Part shown: one piece after another, positions 28,961 to 38,085 of the stretch | Numbering within the stretch: position 1 is the stretch's first letter | How the letters are laid out: every line of letters starts with the position of its first letter | NCBI RefSeq assembly: GCF_014635305.1 | Contig: NZ_BMCS01000001.1 | Span: forward strand, 2,604,001 to 2,668,000 | Direction: 5' to 3' | Length of the DNA: 64,000 bases | DNA from: Williamsia phyllosphaerae | Lineage (GTDB): Bacteria; Actinomycetota; Actinomycetes; Mycobacteriales; Mycobacteriaceae | Made by a program: the position numbers and the translations under genes | The notes under the pieces: generated by a model | Database searches by the model: none | Told to the model about the DNA's origin: nothing | Seen by the model: only the letters and a program-made list of their open reading frames with translations

Positions 28961-30611
28961 CGCCGTCGGAGCCGATCTACGTCTGCTCGCACCCGCCGCC
29001 GGCTGCTGGGCGGTCACGATCGCCGGTGCGGTCGGAGGGGTGTGGGCGGGCGGTCTCGCGACCCTCCTGTGCGCGGTGGTCCTCACCGCGGCGCTGCTCG
29101 CCCTGCGTCACAGCGTCCACGCACGTGCCCTGCGGCCGGCGATGCTACTGATCATCGCCACGGCGGGCGTGTCCGCGGGCTTCGGGGCCGCCGTCACCGC
29201 CCGCGTCGTCGACCTGCAGCACCACCCCATGGCCGCAGCCGGTCTCCTCGGACACAAGACGACGGCGGAACTGATCATCGGTGACGACCCGCGCGTGCTG
29301 CGCGGACCGGGACCGCCCCGCATCCGGGTACCCGTCACCGCGGCCGTCGCGTCGAGACCGTCGGACCGTGCGTCGGCCTCACTGACCGCGCCGGCCGACG
29401 GATGGTCGGATCTGGTCCCGGGACAACGCGTCACCGCCGTGGTGACCGTCGACCGGCCGTACCGCGCCGATCTGACCGTCGCGTCACTGCGGGCAACGGG
29501 ACCGCCGCGCGCGGTCTCGCGGCCACCGGGGTATCAGCGATGGGCGTCGGCGGTGCGGCTCCGGTTCGCCGAGCTGTCCCGGCGCGCGCTGCCCGCCGCC
29601 GAGTCCGGACTGCTACCGGGGTTGGTGCTCGGCGACGTGTCCGGTCTCGGTGACGACGTCGTCGACGACTTCCGTCGCTGTGGGTTGACGCACCTCACCG
29701 CGGTGTCCGGTGCGAACTTCGCGATCGTCTGTGGTGCCGTACTTCTCGTCCTGCAGGCGGCCGGTGTCGGACGCCGGACCTCGGCCGTTCTCGCGGCGAT
29801 CGTGCTGGCCTGCTTCGTGGTGCTCGTGCGTCCGTCACCGAGTGTGGTGCGGGCGGCGGTGATGGGGGCGGTCGGGCTGCTCGCCCTGGTCGCCGGCCGG
29901 CGATCCGCGGCGATCCCGGCACTGTGTGCCGCGGTGATCGTGGCGCTCGGGGTCTGGCCCGCACTCGCCGTCGATCCGGGGTTCGCCCTGTCGGTCTGCG
30001 CCACCGCGGCCCTGATCCTGCTGGCGCCCGGCCTGCGGGATCGACTGTCGGCGGTCGGTGTCCCGCGCGGCGTGGCCGACCTGCTGGCGATCGCCCTCGC
30101 CGCGCAGATCGTCACCGCACCCCTGGTCGCCATGATCGCGGGCACGGTCAACCCGGTGGGGGTGGTGGCCAACATCGCCGTCGCCCTCGCGGTCGCGCCG
30201 ATCACCGTCCTCGGCACGTTCGCGGCCGCGATCGCGGGTCCGTCACCGCGAATGGGTGAGCTGCTGATCCGGTTCTGCGAGCCCGAACTGTGGTGGATGG
30301 TGCGCACCGCCGACGTGCTCGCCGGTGTCCCGGGCGCGTCGATGTCGGTACCCGACGGCCTCGGCGGGGCGTGCTGGGTCGCGCTGGGCCTGGCCGCGCC
30401 GGCCGCAGGGGTGTGGCTGTGGCGCAGGACGGGTCACGGCCGGACCGGCCCAGTCGGCGGGGTCTGGCACGATGGCCGACGTGACCGACCGACTCCACCT
30501 CCTGCTCGGCGACGACGAGTTCCTGGTCGAGCGCGCCACCTCGTCGATCCGCGCCGAGGTGAACTCCGAGACCGGCACCGACGTGCCGATCACCCGGGTC
30601 CGGGCCGGTGA
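28941..30611 (+). CDS. comEC: ComEC/Rec2-family DNA uptake channel protein
   Basis: A 556-residue polytopic membrane protein with the Competence domain (LPGLVLGDVSGLGDDVVDDF, then GLTHLTAVSGANFAIV) and many transmembrane helices. The C-terminal metallo-beta-lactamase-like domain found in Bacillus ComEC is absent, as is common in actinobacteria. The last 47 residues are Arg/Pro-rich and are read from bases that also encode the start of holA in another frame, a 140-base overlap; the true C-terminus may be shorter if there is an indel. GTG 28941 lies inside comEA. Confidence 0.88.
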   Translation: MIASPSDAVGADLRLLAPAAGCWAVTIAGAVGGVWAGGLATLLCAVVLTAALLALRHSVHARALRPAMLLIIATAGVSAGFGAAVTARVVDLQHHPMAAAGLLGHKTTAELIIGDDPRVLRGPGPPRIRVPVTAAVASRPSDRASASLTAPADGWSDLVPGQRVTAVVTVDRPYRADLTVASLRATGPPRAVSRPPGYQRWASAVRLRFAELSRRALPAAESGLLPGLVLGDVSGLGDDVVDDFRRCGLTHLTAVSGANFAIVCGAVLLVLQAAGVGRRTSAVLAAIVLACFVVLVRPSPSVVRAAVMGAVGLLALVAGRRSAAIPALCAAVIVALGVWPALAVDPGFALSVCATAALILLAPGLRDRLSAVGVPRGVADLLAIALAAQIVTAPLVAMIAGTVNPVGVVANIAVALAVAPITVLGTFAAAIAGPSPRMGELLIRFCEPELWWMVRTADVLAGVPGASMSVPDGLGGACWVALGLAAPAAGVWLWRRTGHGRTGPVGGVWHDGRRDRPTPPPARRRRVPGRARHLVDPRRGELRDRHRRADHPGPGR

Positions 30612-31443
30612 CGTCAGCGAATACGAGCTGGCCGAGATGCTGAGTCCGTCACTGTTCGCCGACGAACGGATGGTGATCGTGGAGTCCGCGGCCGACGCGG
30701 GCAAGGAGCCGGCCGCGTTGATCACCTCCGCCGCCGGGTCGCTGCCCGAGGGCATCACACTGCTGGTGGCGCACACGGGTGGCGGACGGACCAAGTCGAT
30801 GGTCGGGGCGTTGAAGAGTGCGGGCGCACAGGTCCACGAGTGTGCCGCGTTGAAATGGCCGGAGGAGCGGGTCCGCTTCGTCAAGGCCGAGTTCGCCCGA
30901 CTCAAGGTGCGCGTGTCGGCCGAGGTCGTCGCGCAGGTCGTCGAATCGGTGGGCGCCGATCTACGGGAGCTCGCGGCCGCCTGCAGTCAGCTGGTCTCCG
31001 ACACCGGCGGCAAGGTCGACGCCGCCGCGATCGCGACCTATTACTCCGGTCGGCCGGAGACCAAGGGATTCGACGTCGCCGACCGTGCGATCACCGGTGA
31101 CAAGGCGGGAGCGCTGGAGACCCTGTCGTGGGCTGAACACCACGGCGTCCCACACGTGGTCATCGCCGACGCCCTGGGCGAGGCCGTCCACGCCATCGCC
31201 CGCGTCAAGGGACTGGGAACGATGGACCAGTACTCGGCGGCGTCGGAGGTGGGGATGTCCCCGGGGCGTCTCAAGCGGGTGCAATCGCAGGCGCGCGCGT
31301 GGAACGCGGAGTCGATCGCGAGCGCACTGATGGTGGTCTCGACGCTCAACGGCGACGTCAAGGGCCAGGCGGCCGACGCCGACTACAGCCTGCAGCGCGC
31401 GGTGGGCCTGGTCGCGGACCTCAAACCCACCCGCCATCGCTGA
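30472..31443 (+). CDS. holA: DNA polymerase III, delta subunit
   Basis: Clamp-loader subunit that opens the beta clamp. 323 residues. The N-terminal LHLLLGDDEFLVERA and the C-terminal helical collar domain (MDQYSAASEVGMSPGRLKRV) fit HolA. ATG 30472 gives MADVTDRLH; GTG 30481 is also possible. The 5' end overlaps comEC by 140 bases. A strong hairpin follows 28 bases after the stop. Confidence 0.93.
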   Translation: MADVTDRLHLLLGDDEFLVERATSSIRAEVNSETGTDVPITRVRAGDVSEYELAEMLSPSLFADERMVIVESAADAGKEPAALITSAAGSLPEGITLLVAHTGGGRTKSMVGALKSAGAQVHECAALKWPEERVRFVKAEFARLKVRVSAEVVAQVVESVGADLRELAAACSQLVSDTGGKVDAAAIATYYSGRPETKGFDVADRAITGDKAGALETLSWAEHHGVPHVVIADALGEAVHAIARVKGLGTMDQYSAASEVGMSPGRLKRVQSQARAWNAESIASALMVVSTLNGDVKGQAADADYSLQRAVGLVADLKPTRHR

Positions 31444-31470
31444 CCCGGACGCCCCGGGCGCACAGACAGA

Positions 31471-31503
31471 TCACCCCGGTGACGAGGTACGTCACCGGGG
31501 TGA
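31471..31503. terminator. Hairpin terminator between holA and rpsT
   Basis: A perfect 13-bp stem TCACCCCGGTGAC (31471-31483) / GTCACCGGGGTGA (31491-31503) with a 7-base loop lies between convergent holA and rpsT; likely bidirectional. Confidence 0.85.
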
Positions 31504-31537
31504 GATCTGCACGCGGCCCGTGGGCCGAGCGATCAGC

Positions 31538-31798
31538 TCAGAGCTTGTTGACCGCGATCGCCATCGCGGACTTCTTGTTGGCGGCCTGGTTCGAGTGGAT
31601 GACACCCTTGCTGGCGGCCTTGTCGAGCTTGCGCCCGGTCGTGACGAGCAGTTCCGACGCCTTGTCCTTCTCGCCTGCGGCGACGGCCTCGCGGAAGTTG
31701 CGGATGGCCGTGCGGAGCGAGGACTTGACCGACTGGTTGCGCTGACGCGCGATCTCGTTGGTCTTGTTCCGCTTCATCTGCGACTTGATGTTTGCCAC
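31538..31798 (-). CDS. rpsT: 30S ribosomal protein S20
   Basis: An 86-residue S20, starting [20 protein letters not shown] and ending in the usual Ala/Lys-rich helix ([18 protein letters not shown]). S20 binds 16S rRNA early in assembly. The GTG start at 31798 is preceded by AGAGGT. The promoter lies about 150 bases upstream, leaving a long leader in which S20 could regulate its own translation, as it does in E. coli. Confidence 0.96.
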   Translation of the reverse strand: MANIKSQMKRNKTNEIARQRNQSVKSSLRTAIRNFREAVAAGEKDKASELLVTTGRKLDKAASKGVIHSNQAANKKSAMAIAVNKL

Positions 31799-32125
31799 GC
31801 CTGGGTACCTCTTTGCTCGGTTGTGCACGACCCCGAGGGCCCCGCATTGATCTGTGGGAAAAGTGTTGCCGGCGCTCGCTCGATGGTCGAGTTCGCACCT
31901 GCTCGCGAGTTGATCGACTATCACCGAAAAACCGTCACGAGCACCAGCGATGGATATTACCCCACGGCGTGAACCGGCCCAAATCGTCGCGGTCCCGTCC
32001 AGGTGGTCCCGGGTTGCGATCAGCGCGGACGCGGATGCGGACATGCTCCGATACAGTCTGTCGCATATGAACGTCGTCACCTCGACCGCCCACTGCGCGA
32101 GCGCCCCAGCGCTCGATCGCCGCTG
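31799..32125. other. Intergenic region between divergent rpsT and the sulfotransferase
   Basis: This 327-base gap holds the rpsT promoter and its roughly 150-base leader on the minus strand. No protein-like ORF is seen in the rest. A clear promoter for the sulfotransferase gene could not be assigned, although a short AT-richer patch (near 32050-32070) precedes it. Confidence 0.6.
31954..31982 (-). promoter_or_regulatory. Promoter of rpsT
   Basis: On the minus strand TTGGGC (31982-31977) and TAATAT (31959-31954) are 17 bases apart, a near-consensus housekeeping promoter. It fits the high expression expected of a ribosomal protein gene. Confidence 0.7.
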
Positions 32126-33262
32126 ATGGCGACAGCCAGGCCCCGGATCTTCGTCCACGTCGGGTTGCCGAAGACGGGGACCACCTATCTGCAGGACCGC
32201 CTGTGGCGTAACCGCGACATCGCGATGCGGACCAGCGGTCTGCTCTATCCGGGCACGACCATGCAGGACCACTTCCACGCCGCGGTGCATCTGCAGCCCG
32301 ACCGCTACCTCGACTGGGTCGATCCCGCGCACAGCGGCGTGTGGCCCGCTCTCGTGGAGCAGATGCGCTCCTGGCCGGGCACCTCGGTCGTCTCGCACGA
32401 GCTGTTCTCCACCGCGACCGACGAGCAGGCCGCGTCGGTGATGGCCGACCTCGAGTTCGCCGACGTGCACGTCGTGGTGACGGTGCGCGACCTGGCCCGC
32501 CAGATCCCGTCGGTGTGGCAGGAGAACATCAAGAACCAGCACCGCTCCACCCTCGACGGGTTCGTCGACTCGCTGCGCACCCGTCCGCCCGCCGAGCAGG
32601 AACCGTTCTGGGAGTTCCAGGATCACGGTCGGATCCTGCGGACGTGGGGCGCCCATCTACCCCCGGGAAACGTCCATCTCGTGACCGTGCCGCGGGCCGG
32701 TGGGGGATCGGACCCGACGTCGCTGTGGGACCGCTTCGTCGGTCTCCTCGACGCGGACGGCGACGCGCTCGACCGCCCGGTGCCGCCGAGCAACGCCGCG
32801 CTGTCGCCGGCCCAGGTCGAGTTGCTGCGACGGCTCAACGAGCACCTGCAGCCCGATCGCATCGAATGGGCCCGCTACGAGACGGCGGTCAAGAGGATCC
32901 TCATCGGCTCGGTGTTGTTCGGCGCGCCGGTTCGGGCGGGACGGTCGTTGTCACCGGAGCAGTCGGAGTGGGCCGCGGCGCAGTCGGATTCGATGATCGC
33001 CGACATCGAGGCGTCCGGATGGGACGTCGTCGGCGACATCGAGGACCTGCGGGTGGCGCGGGTGGCGGCCGCCGGAACCGGCGAACCGAGCACCGACGAG
33101 ACCCTCGACGTCGCGGTGTCCGCGCTCGCCGAGGTGCTCGCGACGATGCCGCTGCCCACCGACCGTCCACGCGTCACCACCCGCGCCAAAGCGGTGCTGC
33201 GCGGTGCCGCCCGCCCGCTCCTCGGCGTTCGGGCCGCTCGCCGCGCCCGCCGTCGGCCCTGA
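32126..33262 (+). CDS. PAPS-dependent sulfotransferase-like protein
   Basis: A 378-residue protein with the P-loop-like phosphosulfate-binding motif [14 protein letters not shown] at about residues 13-26, and [17 protein letters not shown], the 3'-phosphate-binding segment with Arg/Ser. The acceptor is unknown; in mycobacteria related enzymes sulfate trehalose or menaquinone. The ATG at 32126 was chosen because the sulfotransferase domain begins at once. A basic, Arg-rich tail ends the protein. No APS kinase gene is seen in the window, so PAPS would be made elsewhere. Confidence 0.82.
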   Translation: MATARPRIFVHVGLPKTGTTYLQDRLWRNRDIAMRTSGLLYPGTTMQDHFHAAVHLQPDRYLDWVDPAHSGVWPALVEQMRSWPGTSVVSHELFSTATDEQAASVMADLEFADVHVVVTVRDLARQIPSVWQENIKNQHRSTLDGFVDSLRTRPPAEQEPFWEFQDHGRILRTWGAHLPPGNVHLVTVPRAGGGSDPTSLWDRFVGLLDADGDALDRPVPPSNAALSPAQVELLRRLNEHLQPDRIEWARYETAVKRILIGSVLFGAPVRAGRSLSPEQSEWAAAQSDSMIADIEASGWDVVGDIEDLRVARVAAAGTGEPSTDETLDVAVSALAEVLATMPLPTDRPRVTTRAKAVLRGAARPLLGVRAARRARRRP

Positions 33263-33348
33263 CGATCACCGCGCTCACCTGCGTCTGACCGACGCGATCG
33301 TCGACAACCACATGCCGAGTCGGCCCATGTGGGGCAACATGGTTGGTT

Positions 33349-35238
33349 ATGAGCCCCGGAACCTCCTCCGAGAACACCGACACCCGGTCCTCGGACAATC
33401 GAACGCGTCCTGCCAAGTCGTCGTCTGGCGGCGCCAAGAAGGCCACCCCGGCCGCGAAGGCCGGGAAGGTCGCGGCCCCCGATCGCAAGCCGAGTGCCGC
33501 ACCCGCCGCCCGCCGGACCGTGGGGGCCAAGAGCGCACGGTCGACGGCCAGATCCTCCGACGCCCCCACGAAAGCCGCCCCGGCGAAAAAGGCGGCCTCG
33601 ACCAAGGGGACGAACGGCGCCACCGGGATCTTCTCGGGCTACGCCAAGGGCCCCTACGCCGAGGCCTTCGACGAGATGTTCGACGGCAACAGCGAGGTGC
33701 GCGCGCCGTACCGCGGGATCCACAAGGCGTTGGCGCCGTCGGACCGGGCTGATCTGAACACCCGCGTGGATGCGCTGGGCCGCGCGTTCATCGACCAGGG
33801 CATCACCTTCTCGCACTCCGGGCAGGAGCGTCCCTTCCCGTTGGACGTTGTGCCCCGGGTCATCTCGGCGAGTGAGTGGGCCAAACTCGAGCGAGGTATC
33901 ACCCAACGCGTGAAGGCGCTGGAGATGTTCCTCGACGACATCTACGGCGAGCAGGAGATCCTTCGCGACGGGGTCGTCCCCAAACGATTGATCACCTCGT
34001 GCGAGCACTTCCACCGGCAGGCGATCGGGATCAAGCCGCCCAACGGGGTTCGTATCCACGTCGCGGGCATCGACCTGATCCGCGACGAGCACGGCGATTT
34101 CCGCGTCCTCGAGGACAACCTGCGGTCGCCGTCGGGTGTCTCGTACGTGATGGAGAACCGTCGCACGATGGCGCGTGTGTTCCCCGACCTGTTCTCCAGC
34201 CACCGGGTCCGTGCGGTCGCCGACTACTCCAGTCAGTTGCTCAAGGCGCTCCGTGCCTCCGCCGCGTTCAACGAGGCCGACCCGAATGTCGTTGTGCTGA
34301 CACCAGGTGTCGCCAACTCCGCATACTTCGAGCACTCGCTGCTCGCGCGGCAGATGGGTGTCGAGCTCGTCGAGGGCCGCGACCTGTTCTGCCGCGACAA
34401 CGTCGTCTACATGCGCACCACCGAGGGTGAGCAGCGCGTCGACGTGATCTACCGACGCATCGATGACGACTTCCTCGACCCGATGCAGTTCCGTCCCGAC
34501 TCGATGCTGGGGGTGGCCGGCCTGCTCAACGCCGCACGTGCGGGCAACGTCGTCATCTCCAGCGCCGTGGGCAACGGCGTCGGCGACGACAAGCTCGTCT
34601 ACACCTACGTGCCGGAGATCATCCAGTACTACCTCGGCGAGAAGCCGAGCCTGGGCAACGTCGACACCCTGCGGTGCTGGCTCGACGACGAGCGCGAGGA
34701 GGTCCTCGACCGCATCGACGAGCTGGTCGTCAAACCCGTTGAGGGATCCGGTGGTTACGGCATCGTGTTCGGACCCGACGCCACCTCCGAGGAGCTCGAC
34801 ACCCTCGCCCGCAAGGTGCGCAACGACCCCCGCGGATGGATCGCGCAGCCGGTGGTCCAGCTGTCCACGGTGCCGACCAAGATCGGCGACAAGCTCCAGC
34901 CGCGCCACGTCGACCTACGGCCGTTCGCCGTCAACGACGGCGAGTCGGTGTGGGTGCTGCCCGGTGGTCTCACCCGGGTCGCGCTGCCGGAGGGGTCGCT
35001 GGTGGTCAACTCCAGCCAGGGTGGCGGTTCCAAGGACACCTGGGTGCTGGCGTCGCGCTCGTCGGAGTCCGAACGCGAGCTCGGCGGTGAGGAGTTGGTG
35101 AGCGGCAAGGACCTGCCGCCGTCCCAGCAGACCGAGCAGGGGCCCGAGGCCACCGCCCACCAGCAGAAAGAGCAGCAGCAACAGCAGCAGCAGGCTCGAT
35201 CCGACATGCAGTTCCAGTCTCAGGAGGGCACCGAATGA
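33349..35238 (+). CDS. Circularly permuted ATP-grasp protein (DUF404/DUF407)
   Basis: A 629-residue protein. Residues 1-90 are low-complexity Lys/Ala/Ser/Pro. The core is the circularly permuted ATP-grasp type: GIKPPNGVRIHVAGIDLIRD, FRVLEDNLRSPSGVSYVMEN, and VVKPVEGSGGYGIVFGP (nucleotide-binding loop). A Gln-rich tail ends it. The family is predicted to form peptide or amide bonds, substrate unknown. It is the first gene of a conserved trio with the alpha-E and transglutaminase genes (overlapping ATGA and GTGA), as in M. tuberculosis Rv2411c-Rv2409c. Confidence 0.9.
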   Translation: MSPGTSSENTDTRSSDNRTRPAKSSSGGAKKATPAAKAGKVAAPDRKPSAAPAARRTVGAKSARSTARSSDAPTKAAPAKKAASTKGTNGATGIFSGYAKGPYAEAFDEMFDGNSEVRAPYRGIHKALAPSDRADLNTRVDALGRAFIDQGITFSHSGQERPFPLDVVPRVISASEWAKLERGITQRVKALEMFLDDIYGEQEILRDGVVPKRLITSCEHFHRQAIGIKPPNGVRIHVAGIDLIRDEHGDFRVLEDNLRSPSGVSYVMENRRTMARVFPDLFSSHRVRAVADYSSQLLKALRASAAFNEADPNVVVLTPGVANSAYFEHSLLARQMGVELVEGRDLFCRDNVVYMRTTEGEQRVDVIYRRIDDDFLDPMQFRPDSMLGVAGLLNAARAGNVVISSAVGNGVGDDKLVYTYVPEIIQYYLGEKPSLGNVDTLRCWLDDEREEVLDRIDELVVKPVEGSGGYGIVFGPDATSEELDTLARKVRNDPRGWIAQPVVQLSTVPTKIGDKLQPRHVDLRPFAVNDGESVWVLPGGLTRVALPEGSLVVNSSQGGGSKDTWVLASRSSESERELGGEELVSGKDLPPSQQTEQGPEATAHQQKEQQQQQQQARSDMQFQSQEGTE

Positions 35239-36221
35239 TGTTGGCGCGTAACGCCGAGTCGCTGTACTGGATCGGCAGGTACGTCGAGCGGGCCGACGAC
35301 ACCGCCCGGATCCTCGACGTCGCGGTGCACCAGCTGCTCGAGGACGCCACCGTCGACCCCGACCGCACCTGTCGGCTGGTCCTGCAGGTGTTGGGCATGG
35401 AGCCGCCCGCCGACGTCGACAAGCTCGACGTCTGGTCGCTGACCGAACGCGTGGCCTACGACAAGAAGGGCCACGGATCGATCGTCGACTGCATCGGCGC
35501 CGGCCGTGAGAACGCCCGTGGCGCACGGGAGGTCACGTCCAGCGAGATGTGGGAATGCCTCAACACCACCTACAACGGACTCACCGAGGCCGAGCGGGCC
35601 GCTCGCAAACTGGGTCCCTACGAGTTCCTCTCCTACGTGAAGAACCGGGCGGCGATGTTCGCCGGACTCGCCGACGCCACCCTCAGTCGCGACGACGGTT
35701 ACCGGTTCCTGCTGCTCGGCCGATCCATCGAGCGCGTGGACATGACCATCCGGATGCTGTTGTCGCGTGCCGGGGACCGGTCGGGATCACCCGCCTGGGT
35801 CACCGTCCTGCGATCGGCCGGAGCGCACGACACCTATCTACGCACCTACCGCGGCGCGCTGGACGCCAGCCGCGTGGTCGAGTTCATGCTGCTCGACCGG
35901 CTGTTCCCGCGGTCGGTGTTTCACGCGATCACCCTCGCCGAGGAATCGCTGATGGAGCTCGACAACCGCCCCAACAGCCGCGTCGGCGCACGCGCCGAGG
36001 CGCAGCGCCTCCTGGGTCGCGCGCGCAGCTCGCTGGAGTTCATGCAGCCCGGTCTGCTGCTCGACGATCTGCAGGACCGGTTGTTGGCCCTGCAGGAGAC
36101 CTGCCGGGATCTGAACGAGGCTGTGACACTGCAGTATTTCCACGTCACTCCGTATGTGGCATGGGCGGACGTCCGGGCGAGCTCCGCCGAGGACCACTTC
36201 ATCGAGGAGAGTGAACTGTGA
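35235..36221 (+). CDS. Alpha-E domain protein (DUF403)
   Basis: A 328-residue all-helical protein of the Alpha-E family, beginning MMLARNAESLYWIGRYVERA, the family hallmark. Its function is unknown; it always accompanies circularly permuted ATP-grasp and transglutaminase genes and is thought to serve in the same peptide-modifying pathway. The ATG overlaps the ATP-grasp stop, and its own stop overlaps the GTG of the transglutaminase gene. Confidence 0.9.
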   Translation: MMLARNAESLYWIGRYVERADDTARILDVAVHQLLEDATVDPDRTCRLVLQVLGMEPPADVDKLDVWSLTERVAYDKKGHGSIVDCIGAGRENARGAREVTSSEMWECLNTTYNGLTEAERAARKLGPYEFLSYVKNRAAMFAGLADATLSRDDGYRFLLLGRSIERVDMTIRMLLSRAGDRSGSPAWVTVLRSAGAHDTYLRTYRGALDASRVVEFMLLDRLFPRSVFHAITLAEESLMELDNRPNSRVGARAEAQRLLGRARSSLEFMQPGLLLDDLQDRLLALQETCRDLNEAVTLQYFHVTPYVAWADVRASSAEDHFIEESEL

Positions 36222-37066
36222 GCTGGCGCCTGCGGGTCGTGCATTCCACCGGATTCGCCTACAACGCACCGGTCACCTCGTCGTACAACGAGGCGCGTCT
36301 GACGCCGCGCAGCGACAACCGGCAGAACGTGATCGTCAACCGCGTCGAGACGGTGCCCGCGACGCGTTCGTACCGCTACACCGACTACTGGGGCACCGCG
36401 GTCACCGCCTTCGATCTCCATGCGCCCCATGAGGAGCTGGAGGTGTCGGGTTCGTCGGTGGTCGAGACCGAGGCGGGTAATCGGCCGACCGAGTCCGAGC
36501 AGACCGACTGGGACGACCTCAAGACCGAGTACGTGATCGACCGGTTCGACGAGGTCCTCGGCAAGACCGACTACGTGCCCCGTAACCGGCAACTCGCGGC
36601 GACGGCCCGCAAGCTGTCCAAGGGCCTGGACCCGAGCGCCGCGGTCGTGGCGATCTGCAGCTGGGTGCACTCGGAGATGCAGTACGTGCCCGGCACCACC
36701 GGCGTGCACACCAGTGCCGTCGACGCGTGGAGCGAACGCAAGGGCGTGTGCCAGGACTACGCGCATCTCACGTTGCTGATGCTGCGCAGCCTCGGGATCC
36801 CGGCCCGGTACGTCTCGGGGTATCTGCACCCGAGCCGCGACGCCGCCATCGACCAGGTCGTCGAGGGTCAGAGCCATGCCTGGATCGAGGCCTGGACCGG
36901 CACGTGGTGGGGATACGACCCCACCAACGACGTGCCGATCAACGAGCAGCACGTGTCGGTCGGCATCGGTCGCGACTATTCCGACGTCCCTCCGCTGAAG
37001 GGCATCTACACCGGCGGCGGGGCAACCGATCTCGACGTGGTCGTGGAGATCACCCGCCTGGCCTAG
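36218..37066 (+). CDS. Transglutaminase-like cysteine protease family protein
   Basis: A 282-residue protein with a bacterial transglutaminase N-terminal beta domain (LRVVHSTGFAYNAPVTSSYN) and the papain-like core. The catalytic triad is visible as Cys in ERKGVCQDYAHL (about 178), His in SHAWIEAW (about 220) and Asp in GYDPTND (about 234). It probably acts as a peptidase or amidase in the cytosol since no signal peptide is seen. It ends the ATP-grasp trio. Confidence 0.9.
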   Translation: MSWRLRVVHSTGFAYNAPVTSSYNEARLTPRSDNRQNVIVNRVETVPATRSYRYTDYWGTAVTAFDLHAPHEELEVSGSSVVETEAGNRPTESEQTDWDDLKTEYVIDRFDEVLGKTDYVPRNRQLAATARKLSKGLDPSAAVVAICSWVHSEMQYVPGTTGVHTSAVDAWSERKGVCQDYAHLTLLMLRSLGIPARYVSGYLHPSRDAAIDQVVEGQSHAWIEAWTGTWWGYDPTNDVPINEQHVSVGIGRDYSDVPPLKGIYTGGGATDLDVVVEITRLA

Positions 37067-37078
37067 GCGTCCGTCTCG

Positions 37079-37108
37079 CGCAGGGTCGGGATCACTCCCG
37101 GCCCTGCG
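37079..37108. terminator. Hairpin at the transglutaminase/aldo-keto reductase junction
   Basis: A 13-bp stem with one G-T pair (37079-37091 with 37096-37108) and a TCAC loop. It lies between convergent genes and includes the last codons and stop of the aldo/keto reductase gene. Confidence 0.75.
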
Positions 37109-38084
37109 ATACCCAGTTCGGGTCACCCGACCGCGCACCGGACACGAGGTCGGCGGCAGCGTCGAGTCGCGTGATCTGTGCGTCGGTCAACGACAACGAC
37201 AGCGCGCCGAGGTTCTCGGTGATGCGGGCGGGGTTGCGCGTGCCCGGGATCGGGACGGAAGGGATACCCATGGTGGTCGCCCTGGCCAGCAACCAGGCCA
37301 GGCTGACCTGCGCCGGGGTGGCGTCGAGCTCGGCGGCCACGCCACGCACCACATCGACCACGGCGGCGTTGGCGTCGAGGTTCGCGCCCGCGAAGCGCGG
37401 GATCTTGTTGCGGAAGTCGTTGTCGGACAGGGTTGCCACCGTCCCGGTGAGGAAGCCGCGACCCAGCGGGGAGTAGGGCACGAAGCCGACGCCGTGTGCG
37501 ACGGCCGCGGGGACCACGCTGCTCTCCACGTCGCGCGACCACAGGGACCACTCGCTCTGCACCGCGGCGATCGGGTGCACGGCACTCGCGGCGGCGATCT
37601 CGTCCGCGGTCACCTCGGACAGGCCCAGATGGCGAACCTTGCCCGCGGCGACGAGTTCGGCCATCGCGCCGACGGTCTCCTCGATCGGCACCGACACATC
37701 GCGACGGTGCATGTAGTACAGATCGATCGTGTCGACACCGAGTCGCGCCAGGCTCTCGTCGCAGCACGCGAGCACGTAGTCGTGCCCGCCACGGGCGGTC
37801 GGACGCGATTCTCCCGAGATCGAGAGCCCGACGATGCCGAATTTGGTTGCGAGCGTGACCTCGTCGCGTCGATCACGGAGGACCTCGCCGACAAGTCGCT
37901 CGTTCTCGCCGTCGGCGTAGACGTTGGCGGTGTCGATGAACGTCATGCCCTGATCGATGGCGCTGTGCAGGGCCGCGAGACCCTGGTCGTGCGACACCGA
38001 TCCGTAGACCTGTGCGACCGCCATGGCGCCGAATCCCAGTGGGCTGACGGTGAGTCCGTCACCCAGGGGTGTCTGTCGCGTCAT
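37092..38084 (-). CDS. Aldo/keto reductase
   Basis: A 330-residue NADPH-dependent TIM-barrel reductase. The catalytic tetrad is visible: Asp and Tyr in FIDTANVYADGENE, Lys in LATKFGIV, His in YYMHRRD. The cofactor-binding end reads SVPIPGTRNPARITENLGAL. It resembles the AKR13-type, used on aldehydes; the physiological substrate is unknown. The gene starts one base after the stop of the merR gene, so it is almost surely controlled by that regulator. Confidence 0.92.
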   Translation of the reverse strand: MTRQTPLGDGLTVSPLGFGAMAVAQVYGSVSHDQGLAALHSAIDQGMTFIDTANVYADGENERLVGEVLRDRRDEVTLATKFGIVGLSISGESRPTARGGHDYVLACCDESLARLGVDTIDLYYMHRRDVSVPIEETVGAMAELVAAGKVRHLGLSEVTADEIAAASAVHPIAAVQSEWSLWSRDVESSVVPAAVAHGVGFVPYSPLGRGFLTGTVATLSDNDFRNKIPRFAGANLDANAAVVDVVRGVAAELDATPAQVSLAWLLARATTMGIPSVPIPGTRNPARITENLGALSLSLTDAQITRLDAAADLVSGARSGDPNWVSQGRE

Positions 38085-38085
38085 C

